64,000 nt of DNA from Staphylococcus cornubiensis (GTDB taxonomy: Bacteria; Bacillota; Bacilli; Staphylococcales; Staphylococcaceae): assembly GCF_900183575.1 (NCBI RefSeq), contig NZ_FXUZ01000004.1, positions 62,001 to 126,000 on the forward strand. Direction: 5' to 3'. Positions 1 to 9,886 of the stretch are shown piece after piece. Position 1 is the stretch's first letter; each line of letters opens with the position of its first letter. The position numbers and the translations under genes were made by a program. The notes below the pieces were generated by a model. The model was not told the DNA's origin, searched no databases, and saw only the letters and a list, made by a program, of their open reading frames with translations.

Positions 1-1
1 T

Positions 2-780
2 CTTTCAACTTCAGAAAGCGACTCAATAAGTGTTAGTACATCTGAATCGACAAGTAGCAGCACGTCGTTAAGCAATTCGCTCAGTGTCTCGCTCAGTGAG
101 TCAGCCAATAATAGTACATCTGTTTCTAACAGTGCTTCTATTTCAGGCAGTACGAGTGCATCGTTAAGTCAATCAACAAGTACATCACTCAGCACTTCAA
201 TGAGTGGCAGTACATCAACAAGTGGTTCAGTAAGTGAATCGATTTCAACCAGCATATCAACAAGTGGCAGTACATCAGCGTCTGAAAGTATAAGCACATC
301 ACTCAGTCTTTCAACATCAGGAAGTCTTTCAGTGAGTGATAGTATATCTATTTCTGATTCGCAAAGTACGTCAACGAGTGCATCAGTATCTGCAAGTGCA
401 AGTACGTCAACGAGTGCATCAGTCAGTCAGAGTCATTCTCTTTCAACGAGTCAAAGCAGGTCGATAAGTGCATCGACAAGTGAGAGCACTTCAGTGTCCA
501 CAAGTCTTTCAAGCTCCGAGAGTGTGTCTATGGCAAGCAGTGCTAGCGTATCGACAAGTTATTCCGATAGCTTAAGCACATCAACAAGTGAAAGCCTGTC
601 ATTAAGCGGTTCAATGTCACACAGTACGTCAACAAGTGACAGTGGTTCACTAAGTACATCGAATAGCACAAGTACGAGCTTAAGTGGTGCACACTCTACA
701 AGCCATAGCGAATCTGTTTCTAATCGTCTGCAACACCATTCAACAAGTGAAAGTACATCACAAAGCATGCATCCGACAAC
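2..780 (+). repeat. Ser-X coding repeat of the adhesin
   Basis: Degenerate tandem repeat with a period of about 6 bases (Ser-X), using mixed agt, agc and tca/tcg serine codons. It encodes the glycosylated stalk. The mixture of serine codons keeps DNA identity between units low although the protein is almost monotonous. Its full length is unknown because it continues past the left edge. Confidence 0.9.
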
Positions 781-973
781 AAGTGAATCCATCACGCAAC
801 AGCCAATTGAAACACCAAAGCATCATTCACCTCAATCATTACCAAATACAGGTGAAAAAGACACATCAAAAGATATATTCGCTGGCTTGTTATCAGCCTT
901 GTTCGGTTTAGCATTATTCGGCAAAGCTAAAAAAGACAAAAAAGATAAAACGACACGTAAGAAAGATAATTAA
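2..973 (+). CDS. sraP: Serine-rich-repeat LPXTG adhesin, C-terminal part (5' end outside window)
   Basis: The frame is open from base 2, so only the last 323 residues of a larger protein are visible. Almost all of it is a Ser-X dipeptide repeat rich in Ser, Thr and Ala. This is followed by a His/Gln-richer stretch, the sortase motif LPNTG, a hydrophobic segment and a Lys/Arg-rich tail, which is a standard cell-wall anchor. In this family the Ser/Thr repeats are O-glycosylated in the cytoplasm and the protein leaves through the accessory SecA2/SecY2 system. The genes for exactly that machinery follow directly on the same strand, which supports the assignment strongly. The ligand-binding N-terminal region is not in the window, so the binding target cannot be named. 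The symbol follows the S. aureus homologue and is by analogy. Confidence 0.93.
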   Translation, partial: LSTSESDSISVSTSESTSSSTSLSNSLSVSLSESANNSTSVSNSASISGSTSASLSQSTSTSLSTSMSGSTSTSGSVSESISTSISTSGSTSASESISTSLSLSTSGSLSVSDSISISDSQSTSTSASVSASASTSTSASVSQSHSLSTSQSRSISASTSESTSVSTSLSSSESVSMASSASVSTSYSDSLSTSTSESLSLSGSMSHSTSTSDSGSLSTSNSTSTSLSGAHSTSHSESVSNRLQHHSTSESTSQSMHPTTSESITQQPIETPKHHSPQSLPNTGEKDTSKDIFAGLLSALFGLALFGKAKKDKKDKTTRKKDN

Positions 974-1087
974 TGCAGTATCCAAAGGGGCGGAAGCAAC
1001 GTTATTTTCTAAAGGACACAAAAGAACATTAAAAAATAATGCAGGCTTTTGCCTCTTCTTTATTAATTCATTAAAAAGAGGAAAAAT

Positions 1088-2311
1088 ATGGGAACATTGA
1101 CAAGTTTGAAGCATATTAAAACGAAAGAATATAAAGTTTTATATCAACGTCTTTTTTTCACATTGATGGTCATTGTCATTTTTATGTTTGGGAGTCACAT
1201 GACTTTACCAGGGATAAAAGAACGAACGCATGCGCCACATAATTTGTTAGATTTAGCTCTGTCGAATGTGGGTGGTGATGTACATACAATCAACATTTTT
1301 TCTCTAGGGCTTGGTCCGTGGCTTACAACGATGATTATCATGGCACTGTTGACTTATCGCAATATCGAAAAAGAAAAGTTGGAAACACGTATAGAACGTC
1401 ATTTTAAAGAGCGTTTTTTCACGATACTATTGGCCGTGATTCAAGGATGTTTTGTGCTCAATCAGTATTATGGCACGCGCCACGGTATTCATATCGGTTT
1501 GTTGTTGCTCATTTTAGTGACAGGGACGATGTTCCTCGTGTGGCTTGCAGATCAAAATACCGTTTATGGCATTGCGGGTCCAACGCCGATTGTGCTTGTC
1601 GGTATCATCAAGTCCATTTTTCAACATCAACAGCTTCAGCGACTAGATACTTCTACAGTCATTATAGGTGTGATGTTGATGTTCATCGTGCTGGTGTTAT
1701 TAGTATGGATAGAGCGCATCGAGTATCACATTATTTATCAAGATATGATGAATGTGACGACAAATCAAAAAGATACGTATATTTCGTGGAAGCTTAATTC
1801 TGGCGGAAGCATTGCGATGATGTTTAATTTTACATTGTTTTTCATCGTAGGAACGATTGCCCATTTGATAGGAAGATGGGCGACAGGAAATGTGACCTAT
1901 CAACCCCAATTTTTAGAATTAAATCATTCCGCGGGCGTTGTGATATTTCTCGTGATGTTCATCGTGCTGAATTATATTTTGTCTAAATTGCTGTTGAATA
2001 CGAAGCGAAAGGCGAGAGAATTTCAAAAAAATGGCCATTATATTGAAGGGATTTATCCAGGAAAAGCGACAGAGAAATATTTGAACGGTATGTCTAGAAA
2101 AGTGAGTCTGGTAGGTGCGTGTGTATTAGGTTTGATGATCAGTTTGCCGTTACTGACTTCTATCGTGGTGCCTAATATGACAAAGGAGCTGTCGGTGTTC
2201 ACGCAATTTGTCATTATGATTTACATGACGATTAATGTGACCGAAACGATACGTACTTATTTATATTTTGATCAATATCAATCATTTTTGGACAAATATA
2301 GTAAGGAGTGA
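1088..2311 (+). CDS. secY2: Accessory Sec translocase channel SecY2
   Basis: Polytopic membrane protein of 407 residues with about ten hydrophobic segments, the first near residues 21-40. It is shorter than housekeeping SecY (about 430). In the accessory Sec system SecY2 forms the channel used by the glycosylated serine-rich adhesin and works with SecA2 and the Asp proteins. The ATG is preceded by an AAGAGGA ribosome site. The gene lies 114 bases after the adhesin and 3 bases before asp1. Position and order (adhesin, secY2, asp1-3, secA2, gtfA, gtfB) match the known locus, which is the main reason to call SecY2 rather than a second ordinary SecY. Confidence 0.93.
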   Translation: MGTLTSLKHIKTKEYKVLYQRLFFTLMVIVIFMFGSHMTLPGIKERTHAPHNLLDLALSNVGGDVHTINIFSLGLGPWLTTMIIMALLTYRNIEKEKLETRIERHFKERFFTILLAVIQGCFVLNQYYGTRHGIHIGLLLLILVTGTMFLVWLADQNTVYGIAGPTPIVLVGIIKSIFQHQQLQRLDTSTVIIGVMLMFIVLVLLVWIERIEYHIIYQDMMNVTTNQKDTYISWKLNSGGSIAMMFNFTLFFIVGTIAHLIGRWATGNVTYQPQFLELNHSAGVVIFLVMFIVLNYILSKLLLNTKRKAREFQKNGHYIEGIYPGKATEKYLNGMSRKVSLVGACVLGLMISLPLLTSIVVPNMTKELSVFTQFVIMIYMTINVTETIRTYLYFDQYQSFLDKYSKE

Positions 2312-2314
2312 GCT

Positions 2315-3880
2315 ATGAAATATTTTGTTCCAGCATGGTATGACCATGATAAATGGTGGTGTCAGTTAACTGAGCCGTTTTATGTAAAGAATAGAAAGAT
2401 ACAATTTGATGACGCAATGAGTTTAATGACGATGCATGCGCAAAATGACGTGCCATTTAAACTGTTGCATTTAAGCTATCAACCGCATTTAAGAATGTTT
2501 TTACACAAATATGATTTGTATGAAGCGGATATTTGGTCATTGTTTGATGAGATTCAAGGCTTTGATGATACACCTTCACGTTCTTTTCAATTTGAGGATT
2601 TGACGTGGCCAGATGATGCAGAATTTGTATTTTCACCGTATATGATTCAAGTGATAACGGAAAGTGGCACATCCAAAGTGTATTTTAATCAAGATGGCTA
2701 TTTAATTTGGCTCGATGACTTTGAACAGTGCCAACAACAACGACGATTTATTTTTGATGAGCGCGGTTATTTGAGTGCTATTCGTTATTATGCAGATGGT
2801 GTAGCGAACATACAAGACTATTTAACGACAACGGGAGAAGTTATACTGCGAGAAAATTTACTGACAGATCAAGTGGAAGTGATGTCACCGTTTCAACCAG
2901 AGTTTGAGGCGCCCATGTACGATTCGATGGCAATGCTGATTCAAGAACGTTTAGAGCGCTATTGTGCACGGCATCTAAATGAAACGGATCAGTTGATTGT
3001 GTGCGCACATCCCAAGCACAATGCGATATTTCAAAGTATTTCCACTGATGTCACTGTGAGCTATTCGATTTTTAGTAAGCGAAATGGGGCGTTAGATGAT
3101 GCCTTTATTCAATCGATGACACACAGTTCGAAATGGTTAGTGGATACGTCGGAAAATGAAGTGCGTTTAAAGACTTTGTTAGCACAGCATGCGCTTCAAG
3201 CTGACATTTTAAGAATGACGCCGTTTGAAACACAGCAACTGTCGAATTTAAGCAGTCAATTACATGAAACATATATTGGTATTTGGATAGACGGGATGCA
3301 GGATGAGGATTTACAACGTGTATTACGACAGCTCACAGACTACATTCAACCTTATCCATCTTATCGGCTCGTATTATTGACGCAACAAGATGAGACGGAT
3401 GTAGATGATTGGATTCGACAAATCATGCACGAAATGAATGAAAGACATAATGAAAAAGATGTGAAAGATAAAGCGAAAGCGGAGTTGATTGAAGCGAAAG
3501 CGCCAATACCATTTGAGGAATTGATTCAACTTCACTCTGTGCCGTATGAAGATGAAGTGCGCAAAGCTTTGACACGTTTACGCCTCGTCATTGACTTGAG
3601 TGAGCAACCCGATTTATATGTCCAAATTGCGAGTATAAGTGTGCGCATTCCACAAATTCACATGATTCAAAGCCCTTATGTGACAGATTTTAAAAATGGT
3701 ATCATCATCGACAGCTACGAGGCACTTGATTCAGCGCTCGATTACTTTTTAAACACATTAAAACATTGGAATACGGCTTATACATTTAATACAAACATGA
3801 TTGAAACATTAAGTTCTGAGCATATGATTGAACAATTGAATCAATTTTTAGAAGGTGGTAACGATGGGACGACCGTTTAA
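2315..3880 (+). CDS. asp1: Accessory Sec system protein Asp1
   Basis: 521-residue soluble protein with no signal peptide or membrane segment. Family knowledge: Asp1 forms a complex with Asp2 and Asp3 that acts on the serine-rich adhesin during export, and it has a glycosyltransferase-like fold without proven enzyme activity. It is assigned from length, from its place directly after secY2, and from the characteristic N-terminus of the family with an early Trp/Tyr-rich stretch. It follows secY2 by 3 bases (GGAGTGAGCT before ATG) and overlaps the asp2 start, implying translational coupling. No motif here proves activity. Confidence 0.9.
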   Translation: MKYFVPAWYDHDKWWCQLTEPFYVKNRKIQFDDAMSLMTMHAQNDVPFKLLHLSYQPHLRMFLHKYDLYEADIWSLFDEIQGFDDTPSRSFQFEDLTWPDDAEFVFSPYMIQVITESGTSKVYFNQDGYLIWLDDFEQCQQQRRFIFDERGYLSAIRYYADGVANIQDYLTTTGEVILRENLLTDQVEVMSPFQPEFEAPMYDSMAMLIQERLERYCARHLNETDQLIVCAHPKHNAIFQSISTDVTVSYSIFSKRNGALDDAFIQSMTHSSKWLVDTSENEVRLKTLLAQHALQADILRMTPFETQQLSNLSSQLHETYIGIWIDGMQDEDLQRVLRQLTDYIQPYPSYRLVLLTQQDETDVDDWIRQIMHEMNERHNEKDVKDKAKAELIEAKAPIPFEELIQLHSVPYEDEVRKALTRLRLVIDLSEQPDLYVQIASISVRIPQIHMIQSPYVTDFKNGIIIDSYEALDSALDYFLNTLKHWNTAYTFNTNMIETLSSEHMIEQLNQFLEGGNDGTTV

Positions 3881-5426
3881 TGTACTACAAATCGGTGGCC
3901 GTAGTTTGGACTATTTATTCGCTCAAAAGCCTGAAGTGACATGGAATTATATGGATACGCAACGGTTTCATAATGACAGTGATTGGGTTGGAAATGTTGA
4001 GGCGCTGTTTGAAGCAATAGGGTCATTTGATCTTGTATTTATTCAAACACCCTGTACGGATTCATTGGGTGAACTCTTGACCCTTGTATGTACACCATAC
4101 AACACGCTCGTGGATTATCATTATTGGCAAACGGGATACAAGGCGTTAGAAGTAGTAAAAAAGTATGACGTTCGACCGATTCACTACGCTGATGAAGAGG
4201 CGTTACACGATAAATTATTGGCACTTTCATTTCCCGGGCAATATGGCGATAAAGTCAGTCCAGCACATACGCACATGCATACGTCTGACGCAGTTAACGT
4301 GACGTATTATGGCCATAAAGAAGTCCAGTGCGAAGGAGATTTTGGTGATACATTTCGTCCGTTGCTCAGTTGGCGTAAGAATTTAGTATATGACCGTGAT
4401 AAAGTCATTGAAATATGGCCTGAGTTTTATACAGAAGGAGACGTTGAGCTTGAATATGTTGTCCGTTTGTTGTCGTTAAACCCTGAAGAAGGGGTGTTAG
4501 AGACAATCACTTTAAACGAACAAGCGTTGGCGCAACCGCTCTACTTAACACGACGACCGTATACCGCATATATTGCTGTTGCGGTAAGGGCGCGTTACAG
4601 TGGTGTCGTGCATATTGGAGCCATACATAAGCGCTTGTCACGCATTGAATTTGGACAGTTGTTATTAGGGGGTGAGCGTTTTGTGGATGAAAGGCGAGAG
4701 GAATTTTTCTACTACTTTCATCCTGGTGACTTTAAACCCCCATTAAATGTATATTTTAGTGGTTATCGTGAGGCAGAAGGGTTCGAAGCGTATTATTTAA
4801 TGCAACAACTTGACGCGCCGTTTCTACTCATCAGTGACCCGCGTATTCAAGGCGGTGCGTTTTATTTAGGATCGACCACATTTGAAAATGGTATTAAACA
4901 AGTCATCCAACAAACTTTGGAAATACTCGGATTTAGCTACGATGCGTGTATTTTTTCTGGTTTATCAATGGGGTCGTTTGGTGCGTTATATTACGGTGCA
5001 CAACTACATCCGAAAGCAATCAATGTTGGAAAGCCACTCGTGAATATCGGGACCATTGCGCAAAATATGAAGTTGTTACGGCCACAAGATTTTGAAACAT
5101 CATTGGATATTGCGCTTGCCCACCAGTCTGAAGTGGTTGACCCTGACACACGTATGTCTAAGCTGAATCAGAAATTTTGGGATGTATTTACAAATAGTGA
5201 CTTGTATCACACCTCTGTAGCAATGACTTACATGGAGCATGATGATTACGACCATTCTGCGTTTCACGATTTACTCCCTGTACTTAGTCGTCAACATGTC
5301 CATTTAATGAATAAAGCGGTACCTGGTCGACATAATGATGACACGGCCACTGTAGTGAATTGGTTTATGAACTTTTATTACATTTTATTGAAAGACCATT
5401 TTGGGAGAGATGTTCATGCAAACTAA
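3864..5426 (+). CDS. asp2: Accessory Sec system protein Asp2, serine-hydrolase-like O-acetyltransferase
   Basis: The chosen ATG at 3864 has an AAGGTGG ribosome site five bases upstream. A GTG at 3855 would sit inside that site. The product is 520 residues. A GxSxG-type nucleophile elbow (GLSMGSFG) lies near residue 370, and a late Gly-Arg-His-Asn motif could supply the catalytic His. In studied streptococcal homologues Asp2 O-acetylates GlcNAc on the adhesin and is also needed for export, so the same dual role is likely. The gene overlaps asp1 by 17 bases and asp3 by 11. Active-site roles are inferred from the motif, not shown. Confidence 0.9.
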   Translation: MGRPFNVLQIGGRSLDYLFAQKPEVTWNYMDTQRFHNDSDWVGNVEALFEAIGSFDLVFIQTPCTDSLGELLTLVCTPYNTLVDYHYWQTGYKALEVVKKYDVRPIHYADEEALHDKLLALSFPGQYGDKVSPAHTHMHTSDAVNVTYYGHKEVQCEGDFGDTFRPLLSWRKNLVYDRDKVIEIWPEFYTEGDVELEYVVRLLSLNPEEGVLETITLNEQALAQPLYLTRRPYTAYIAVAVRARYSGVVHIGAIHKRLSRIEFGQLLLGGERFVDERREEFFYYFHPGDFKPPLNVYFSGYREAEGFEAYYLMQQLDAPFLLISDPRIQGGAFYLGSTTFENGIKQVIQQTLEILGFSYDACIFSGLSMGSFGALYYGAQLHPKAINVGKPLVNIGTIAQNMKLLRPQDFETSLDIALAHQSEVVDPDTRMSKLNQKFWDVFTNSDLYHTSVAMTYMEHDDYDHSAFHDLLPVLSRQHVHLMNKAVPGRHNDDTATVVNWFMNFYYILLKDHFGRDVHAN

Positions 5427-5955
5427 ACATGCGATGCCGATTTTATGGCGCAATACGAATAAAGAAACGTATCAACACGGCTCTCGGATTCAATTTCATA
5501 CAAACGGGACTTATTTTGAGAATCAACTGATGCCGTCAGGGTTACAAATTCATTTATGGACGATGACGACACAATTTGATAAAGACGGCTGTACACCGAA
5601 TCTCCCTATTTTAAAGAGAGGGTGCCAGTATCGCCTGATGTTTGAAGTAGAGGCACATCCTGTAGAGAGTGTCTATTTCATTCTTACCTTTTATAGAAAA
5701 AACGACACGACAATCAAGCAGTTAATGATGAATCATGGTCCAAAAGAGTTCGAATATCCGAAAGAGGCATATCGCTATGATATTCGAATGGTGAATGCAT
5801 CGTGTCATCGTCTGACGTTTAAACGTATTGTATTAACAGAAGTACAGCTTAATGACGACATCCAGCCCACACTTGCTTGCTATGACGACATGGTAAAACA
5901 AGTGAATTATATCATTCAACGGACACGTGCACTGCAAAATGCGAATTCGTTTTAG
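5416..5955 (+). CDS. asp3: Accessory Sec system protein Asp3
   Basis: 179-residue protein from the ATG at 5416, which has a GGGAGAG ribosome site nine bases upstream. A TTG at 5401 and an ATG at 5410 in frame are worse placed. Asp3 has a carbohydrate-binding-like beta-sandwich in known homologues and joins Asp1 and Asp2 in one complex. The sequence is rich in beta-type residues and has no signal peptide, in agreement. It overlaps the asp2 end by 11 bases and is followed 14 bases later by secA2. Assigned mainly by position and size. Confidence 0.87.
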   Translation: MQTKHAMPILWRNTNKETYQHGSRIQFHTNGTYFENQLMPSGLQIHLWTMTTQFDKDGCTPNLPILKRGCQYRLMFEVEAHPVESVYFILTFYRKNDTTIKQLMMNHGPKEFEYPKEAYRYDIRMVNASCHRLTFKRIVLTEVQLNDDIQPTLACYDDMVKQVNYIIQRTRALQNANSF

Positions 5956-5969
5956 AAAGGGGGGTGACC

Positions 5970-8360
5970 ATGCGTCTTAATCTTAATACAACTATCAATC
6001 GTATGCGTCTCAAGAAATTAAATAAAATGTTGAAACAAGTGAATCATTACAGTGAACGGATGGCCCAATATTCAGATGTAGAACTACAACAGAAGACTAT
6101 TGAATTTCAACGGCAGTTACGTGCGCATCAAGTGACTTTAAACGACCTATTACCTGAAGCTTATGCTGTTGTAAGAGAAGCGTCACGTCGTGTTTTAGGT
6201 ATGTACCACAAAGATGTTCAGGTGCTCGGCGCGATTGTGATGCATCAAGGAAATATTGCTGAGATGCAGACGGGCGAAGGGAAAACGTTAACTGCAACGA
6301 TGCCGTTATATTTAAATGCATTAGCGGGGAAGTCTGTATTTTTAATTACGACGAATGATTATTTAGCAGAGCGAGACTATTTAGAAATGAAGTCGTTATA
6401 CAACTGGTTAGGCTTATCGGTCTCACTTGGTTTTGTAGAAAATGCAGACAATCCCGTAAGTAATATAGAAAAGCAAAATCTTTATCAACATGACATCATT
6501 TATACGACGAATGGTCATTTAGGGTTTGATTATTTAATCGATAACTTAGCTGATACGTTGGAAAGTAAGTTTTTGCCTGAATTGTATTATGCGATTATCG
6601 ATGAAGTGGACTCGATTATTTTAGATACGGCACAAACTCCGCTCGTCATTTCTGGTGCGCCACGTGTTCAGTCCAATTTGTTTGATGTCGTCAAAGCGTT
6701 TGTTGCGACGCTCAAAGCAGATCAGGATTTTAAAATGAAAAAGACGAAGCGAGACATTTGGTTGACCGAACAAGGTATTGAGAAAGCGAATGTGTATTTT
6801 AACGTCACAAATATATACGACAGTTCAAATTTTGACCTTGTTCGCGTGATTCATTTATCTTTACGCGCAATCTATTTGTTGGATGTGAATTTAGATTATA
6901 TCGTCTTGGATGGTGAAATTATGTTGATTGACCGTATTACAGGGCGGATGTTGCCTGGGACGAAAATGCAAGCGGGGCTCAATCAAGCTTTAGAGGCGAA
7001 AGAAAACTTGGACATTTCCAACGATATGAGTGTGATGGCGACGATTACCTTCCAAAATTTATTTATGCAGTTCGAGCGTTTTTCTGGTATGACAGCGACG
7101 GGAAAACTGGCAGAGAAGGAATTTTTTGAGTTGTATTCGAAAATCGTAGTTCAAATTCCAACTGCGCATCCTGTCATTCGTGAAGACCTTCCAGATCGTG
7201 TGTTTGTGAATATTCATGATAAAAACAGTGCAATATTAACAGAAGTGACTCAGTTACATGCACAAAAAAAGCCTGTGTTGCTCATTACAAGAACAGCTGA
7301 AGCGGCAGAATATTTCTCAAATGCGTTGTTTAATTTGCACATTCCTAATAACTTGCTCATTGCACAAAATGTCGCTAAAGAATCTCAAATGATTGCTGAA
7401 GCGGGTCAGTTGAGTGCAGTGACTGTAGCGACGAGTATGGCAGGAAGAGGGACAGATATTAAATTAGCGTCGGAAGTCTATGCACTTGGTGGCTTAACGG
7501 TATTGGTGCATGAACATATGGAAAATAGTCGTATCGATAGACAGTTGAGAGGGCGTGCAGGACGACAAGGTGATCCAGGACAGTCGCAAATATTTATCTC
7601 GCTTGATGATGATTTAGTTGAACGTTGGAGTGATGCCAAATTAACAAAAAATGAGAGATTAATGTCACAGGATCACAATGATTTAACTGAAAGTCTGCTC
7701 TTTCGACATCAAGTGACACGGATTGTAACTAAAGCCCAACGTGTTGCAGAAGAACAAGGAATGAAATTAAGAGCATCGGCAAATGAGTTCGAAAAAAGTA
7801 TGAGCATCCAACGTCAACTCGTTTATCGTGAGCGGAATCGGATTTTAGAAAGTACACAGATGGAGACGCTTAATTTTGAACAGATAGCACGAGATGTATT
7901 TCATCACCATTTTAAGACGTCGGGCACTGTAACTTCTTCTGATATTTCGCAATATATTTATCAAAATTTGAGTTTTAGTGCTGTAGATGTTGAGGTTAAA
8001 GGTGCGACAACGCATGAGACAGCGGTGATGGCTTTATTAATGGCGCAGTTTAAGCAGCAATTCGCGAAAAACAAACAGAAAATTAACGATGATGCCCTGT
8101 TTCAACAATTTTTACGTAAAGCTGTTCTTAAAGCGATCGACACAGCATGGATTGAACAAGTGGACTACTTGCAGCAATTAAAAGCGAATGTCAATCAACG
8201 CCAAAAAGGACAACGTAACGCGATGTTTGAATATCATAAAGTCGCCTTAGAGTCATTCAATCGTATGTTGTGGGAAATCAAGCATCGTATGATTAGAAAC
8301 GTCTGTTTAAGTATGGTGGATCAACAAAAAAATGGAGACTTAACGATTCATTTTCCTTAA
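5970..8360 (+). CDS. secA2: Accessory Sec ATPase SecA2
   Basis: 796-residue DEAD-type ATPase. Walker A (QTGEGKT) is at 100-106, Walker B DEVD at 211-214 and the late helicase motif GRGTDIKL near 493. It ends without the Cys-rich zinc-binding tail of housekeeping SecA, and its length is about 45 residues below a typical SecA1. Both points favour SecA2. It powers export of the serine-rich adhesin through SecY2. The ATG at 5970 is preceded by a strong AAAGGGGGGTG site. A GTG six bases earlier overlaps that site and was not chosen. gtfA follows after 14 bases. Confidence 0.95.
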   Translation: MRLNLNTTINRMRLKKLNKMLKQVNHYSERMAQYSDVELQQKTIEFQRQLRAHQVTLNDLLPEAYAVVREASRRVLGMYHKDVQVLGAIVMHQGNIAEMQTGEGKTLTATMPLYLNALAGKSVFLITTNDYLAERDYLEMKSLYNWLGLSVSLGFVENADNPVSNIEKQNLYQHDIIYTTNGHLGFDYLIDNLADTLESKFLPELYYAIIDEVDSIILDTAQTPLVISGAPRVQSNLFDVVKAFVATLKADQDFKMKKTKRDIWLTEQGIEKANVYFNVTNIYDSSNFDLVRVIHLSLRAIYLLDVNLDYIVLDGEIMLIDRITGRMLPGTKMQAGLNQALEAKENLDISNDMSVMATITFQNLFMQFERFSGMTATGKLAEKEFFELYSKIVVQIPTAHPVIREDLPDRVFVNIHDKNSAILTEVTQLHAQKKPVLLITRTAEAAEYFSNALFNLHIPNNLLIAQNVAKESQMIAEAGQLSAVTVATSMAGRGTDIKLASEVYALGGLTVLVHEHMENSRIDRQLRGRAGRQGDPGQSQIFISLDDDLVERWSDAKLTKNERLMSQDHNDLTESLLFRHQVTRIVTKAQRVAEEQGMKLRASANEFEKSMSIQRQLVYRERNRILESTQMETLNFEQIARDVFHHHFKTSGTVTSSDISQYIYQNLSFSAVDVEVKGATTHETAVMALLMAQFKQQFAKNKQKINDDALFQQFLRKAVLKAIDTAWIEQVDYLQQLKANVNQRQKGQRNAMFEYHKVALESFNRMLWEIKHRMIRNVCLSMVDQQKNGDLTIHFP

Positions 8361-8374
8361 TAAGGAGGTGCGGT

Positions 8375-9886
8375 ATGACAATTTATAATATTAATTTTGG
8401 CATTGGTTGGGCGAGTAGTGGTGTGGAATACGCCCAAAGTTATCGTGCTCAACTGTTGCGTCTTTGCAATGAGAATGCGAAATTTATATTTTTGGACTTT
8501 ATCGCTTCTGAAAATATTCAAACATTAACCGACAATCTAGGTTTTAAAGACGAGGAAATCATTTGGCTCTATCAATATTTCACAGATATTCCTATTGCGC
8601 CAACGACATATACGCTTCAAGATCTACAAAATGAACTCGGTCAACCGGTGATGTACGTTGAAGACATGGGTAAAATTCAGCGACTATATTTTCATCATCC
8701 ATCACAAACATTTGTGACGTGCTATTTAAAAAATGAAGGTGAGCCTTATGTCGATCGTGCTGAATTTGTAGTTAACGGAAAGCTTATACGAAAAGATTTT
8801 TACAGCTATGTGCGGACATTTTCAGAGTATTATGCCCCGAGTGAGCAACGGGCCAAACTGTATATGCGCCAATTTTACAATGAAGACGGCACCGTGGCGT
8901 ACCAAGAAATCATTGATGGAGATATGTGCATGTACCACTTTCAGGACGCTATTTTATACAGTAAAGAAGAACTTGTAGCCTATTTCATTCAAAAATTAAA
9001 TTTAACATCAGACGATATCATCCTTTTAGACCGTGCTTCTCATATCGGTCAAGCCGTCCTTCAAAACAAACAACAGAGTCGTGTAGGTGTCGTCATCCAT
9101 GCCGAACATTTCAGTGAAAATGCGACTGATGGGGCACATATTTTATGGAACAACTATTATGAATATCAGTTTAAAAATGCGAAATTTATTGATTTTTATA
9201 TCGTTGCAACTGAATTGCAGAACACCACTTTAACAGAACAGTTTCGTCAATATACCGCGGACGACCCACGTATTTATACGATTCCGGTCGGGAGTTTGAA
9301 GCAGTTAACATATCCAACAAAAGATAGAACACCTTATACAATCATTACAGCTTCAAGGCTAGCATCGGAAAAACATGTCGATTGGATTGCACGCGCTGTC
9401 ATTAAAGCAAAAAAGCACGTGCCAGAGCTTCAGTTTGATATTTATGGTTACGGCCCTGAACATGAACGTATCCAAAAAGTAATTCAAGAACACAACGCTG
9501 AAAATTATATTCATTTTAAAGGACATGTCGACTTAACACATATTTACGCGCAATATGAATTGTTTGTGTCGGCATCGCAAAGTGAGGGTTTCGGTTTAAC
9601 TTTAATGGAAGCAGTCGGTTCGGGGCTCGGTATGATTGGTTTTAATGTTAATTATGGTAATCCAACATTTATTCATGACGGTCAAAACGGTTATTTACTT
9701 GATACGTTAGCAACGAATGAAACGATAGACGCAATAACTGATCGTATGGCCGATAAAATTGTTCAATATTTTCAGCACGGACCTAAATCCCCACACGAAA
9801 CGTCCTATGCGATTGCGAAACATTTTGAAACTACTGAAATTGTGAAGAAATGGCAAAACTTATTGGAAGAGGTGCGCTATGATTAA
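8375..9886 (+). CDS. gtfA: Adhesin glycosyltransferase GtfA (O-GlcNAc transferase, catalytic subunit)
   Basis: 503-residue GT4-type retaining glycosyltransferase. The N-terminal half carries the insertion typical of GtfA. The C-terminal Rossmann domain has the EX7E-like motif SEGFGLTLMEAVG near residue 405. In this family GtfA, bound to GtfB, adds the first GlcNAc to Ser/Thr of the serine-rich adhesin in the cytoplasm before export. Translation starts at an ATG with a perfect AAGGAGGTG site. It overlaps gtfB by 8 bases, consistent with equimolar production of the two partners. No further glycan-extending genes (such as gtf3 or nss) follow, so the glycan may be simple. Confidence 0.93.
   Translation: MTIYNINFGIGWASSGVEYAQSYRAQLLRLCNENAKFIFLDFIASENIQTLTDNLGFKDEEIIWLYQYFTDIPIAPTTYTLQDLQNELGQPVMYVEDMGKIQRLYFHHPSQTFVTCYLKNEGEPYVDRAEFVVNGKLIRKDFYSYVRTFSEYYAPSEQRAKLYMRQFYNEDGTVAYQEIIDGDMCMYHFQDAILYSKEELVAYFIQKLNLTSDDIILLDRASHIGQAVLQNKQQSRVGVVIHAEHFSENATDGAHILWNNYYEYQFKNAKFIDFYIVATELQNTTLTEQFRQYTADDPRIYTIPVGSLKQLTYPTKDRTPYTIITASRLASEKHVDWIARAVIKAKKHVPELQFDIYGYGPEHERIQKVIQEHNAENYIHFKGHVDLTHIYAQYELFVSASQSEGFGLTLMEAVGSGLGMIGFNVNYGNPTFIHDGQNGYLLDTLATNETIDAITDRMADKIVQYFQHGPKSPHETSYAIAKHFETTEIVKKWQNLLEEVRYD

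Noticed and set aside
2-780. Regular short repeat considered as a CRISPR or microsatellite
   Set aside because: No conserved repeat with unique spacers. It is in-frame Ser-X coding sequence of an LPXTG protein.
559-795. Minus-strand open frame inside the adhesin repeat
   Set aside because: The Ser-X codon repeat leaves all antisense frames free of stops. No ribosome site is present.
1033-1066. Short hairpin AGGC-TTTT-GCCT between the adhesin and secY2
   Set aside because: The four-base stem is too weak to call a terminator, and partial read-through into secY2 would be expected anyway.
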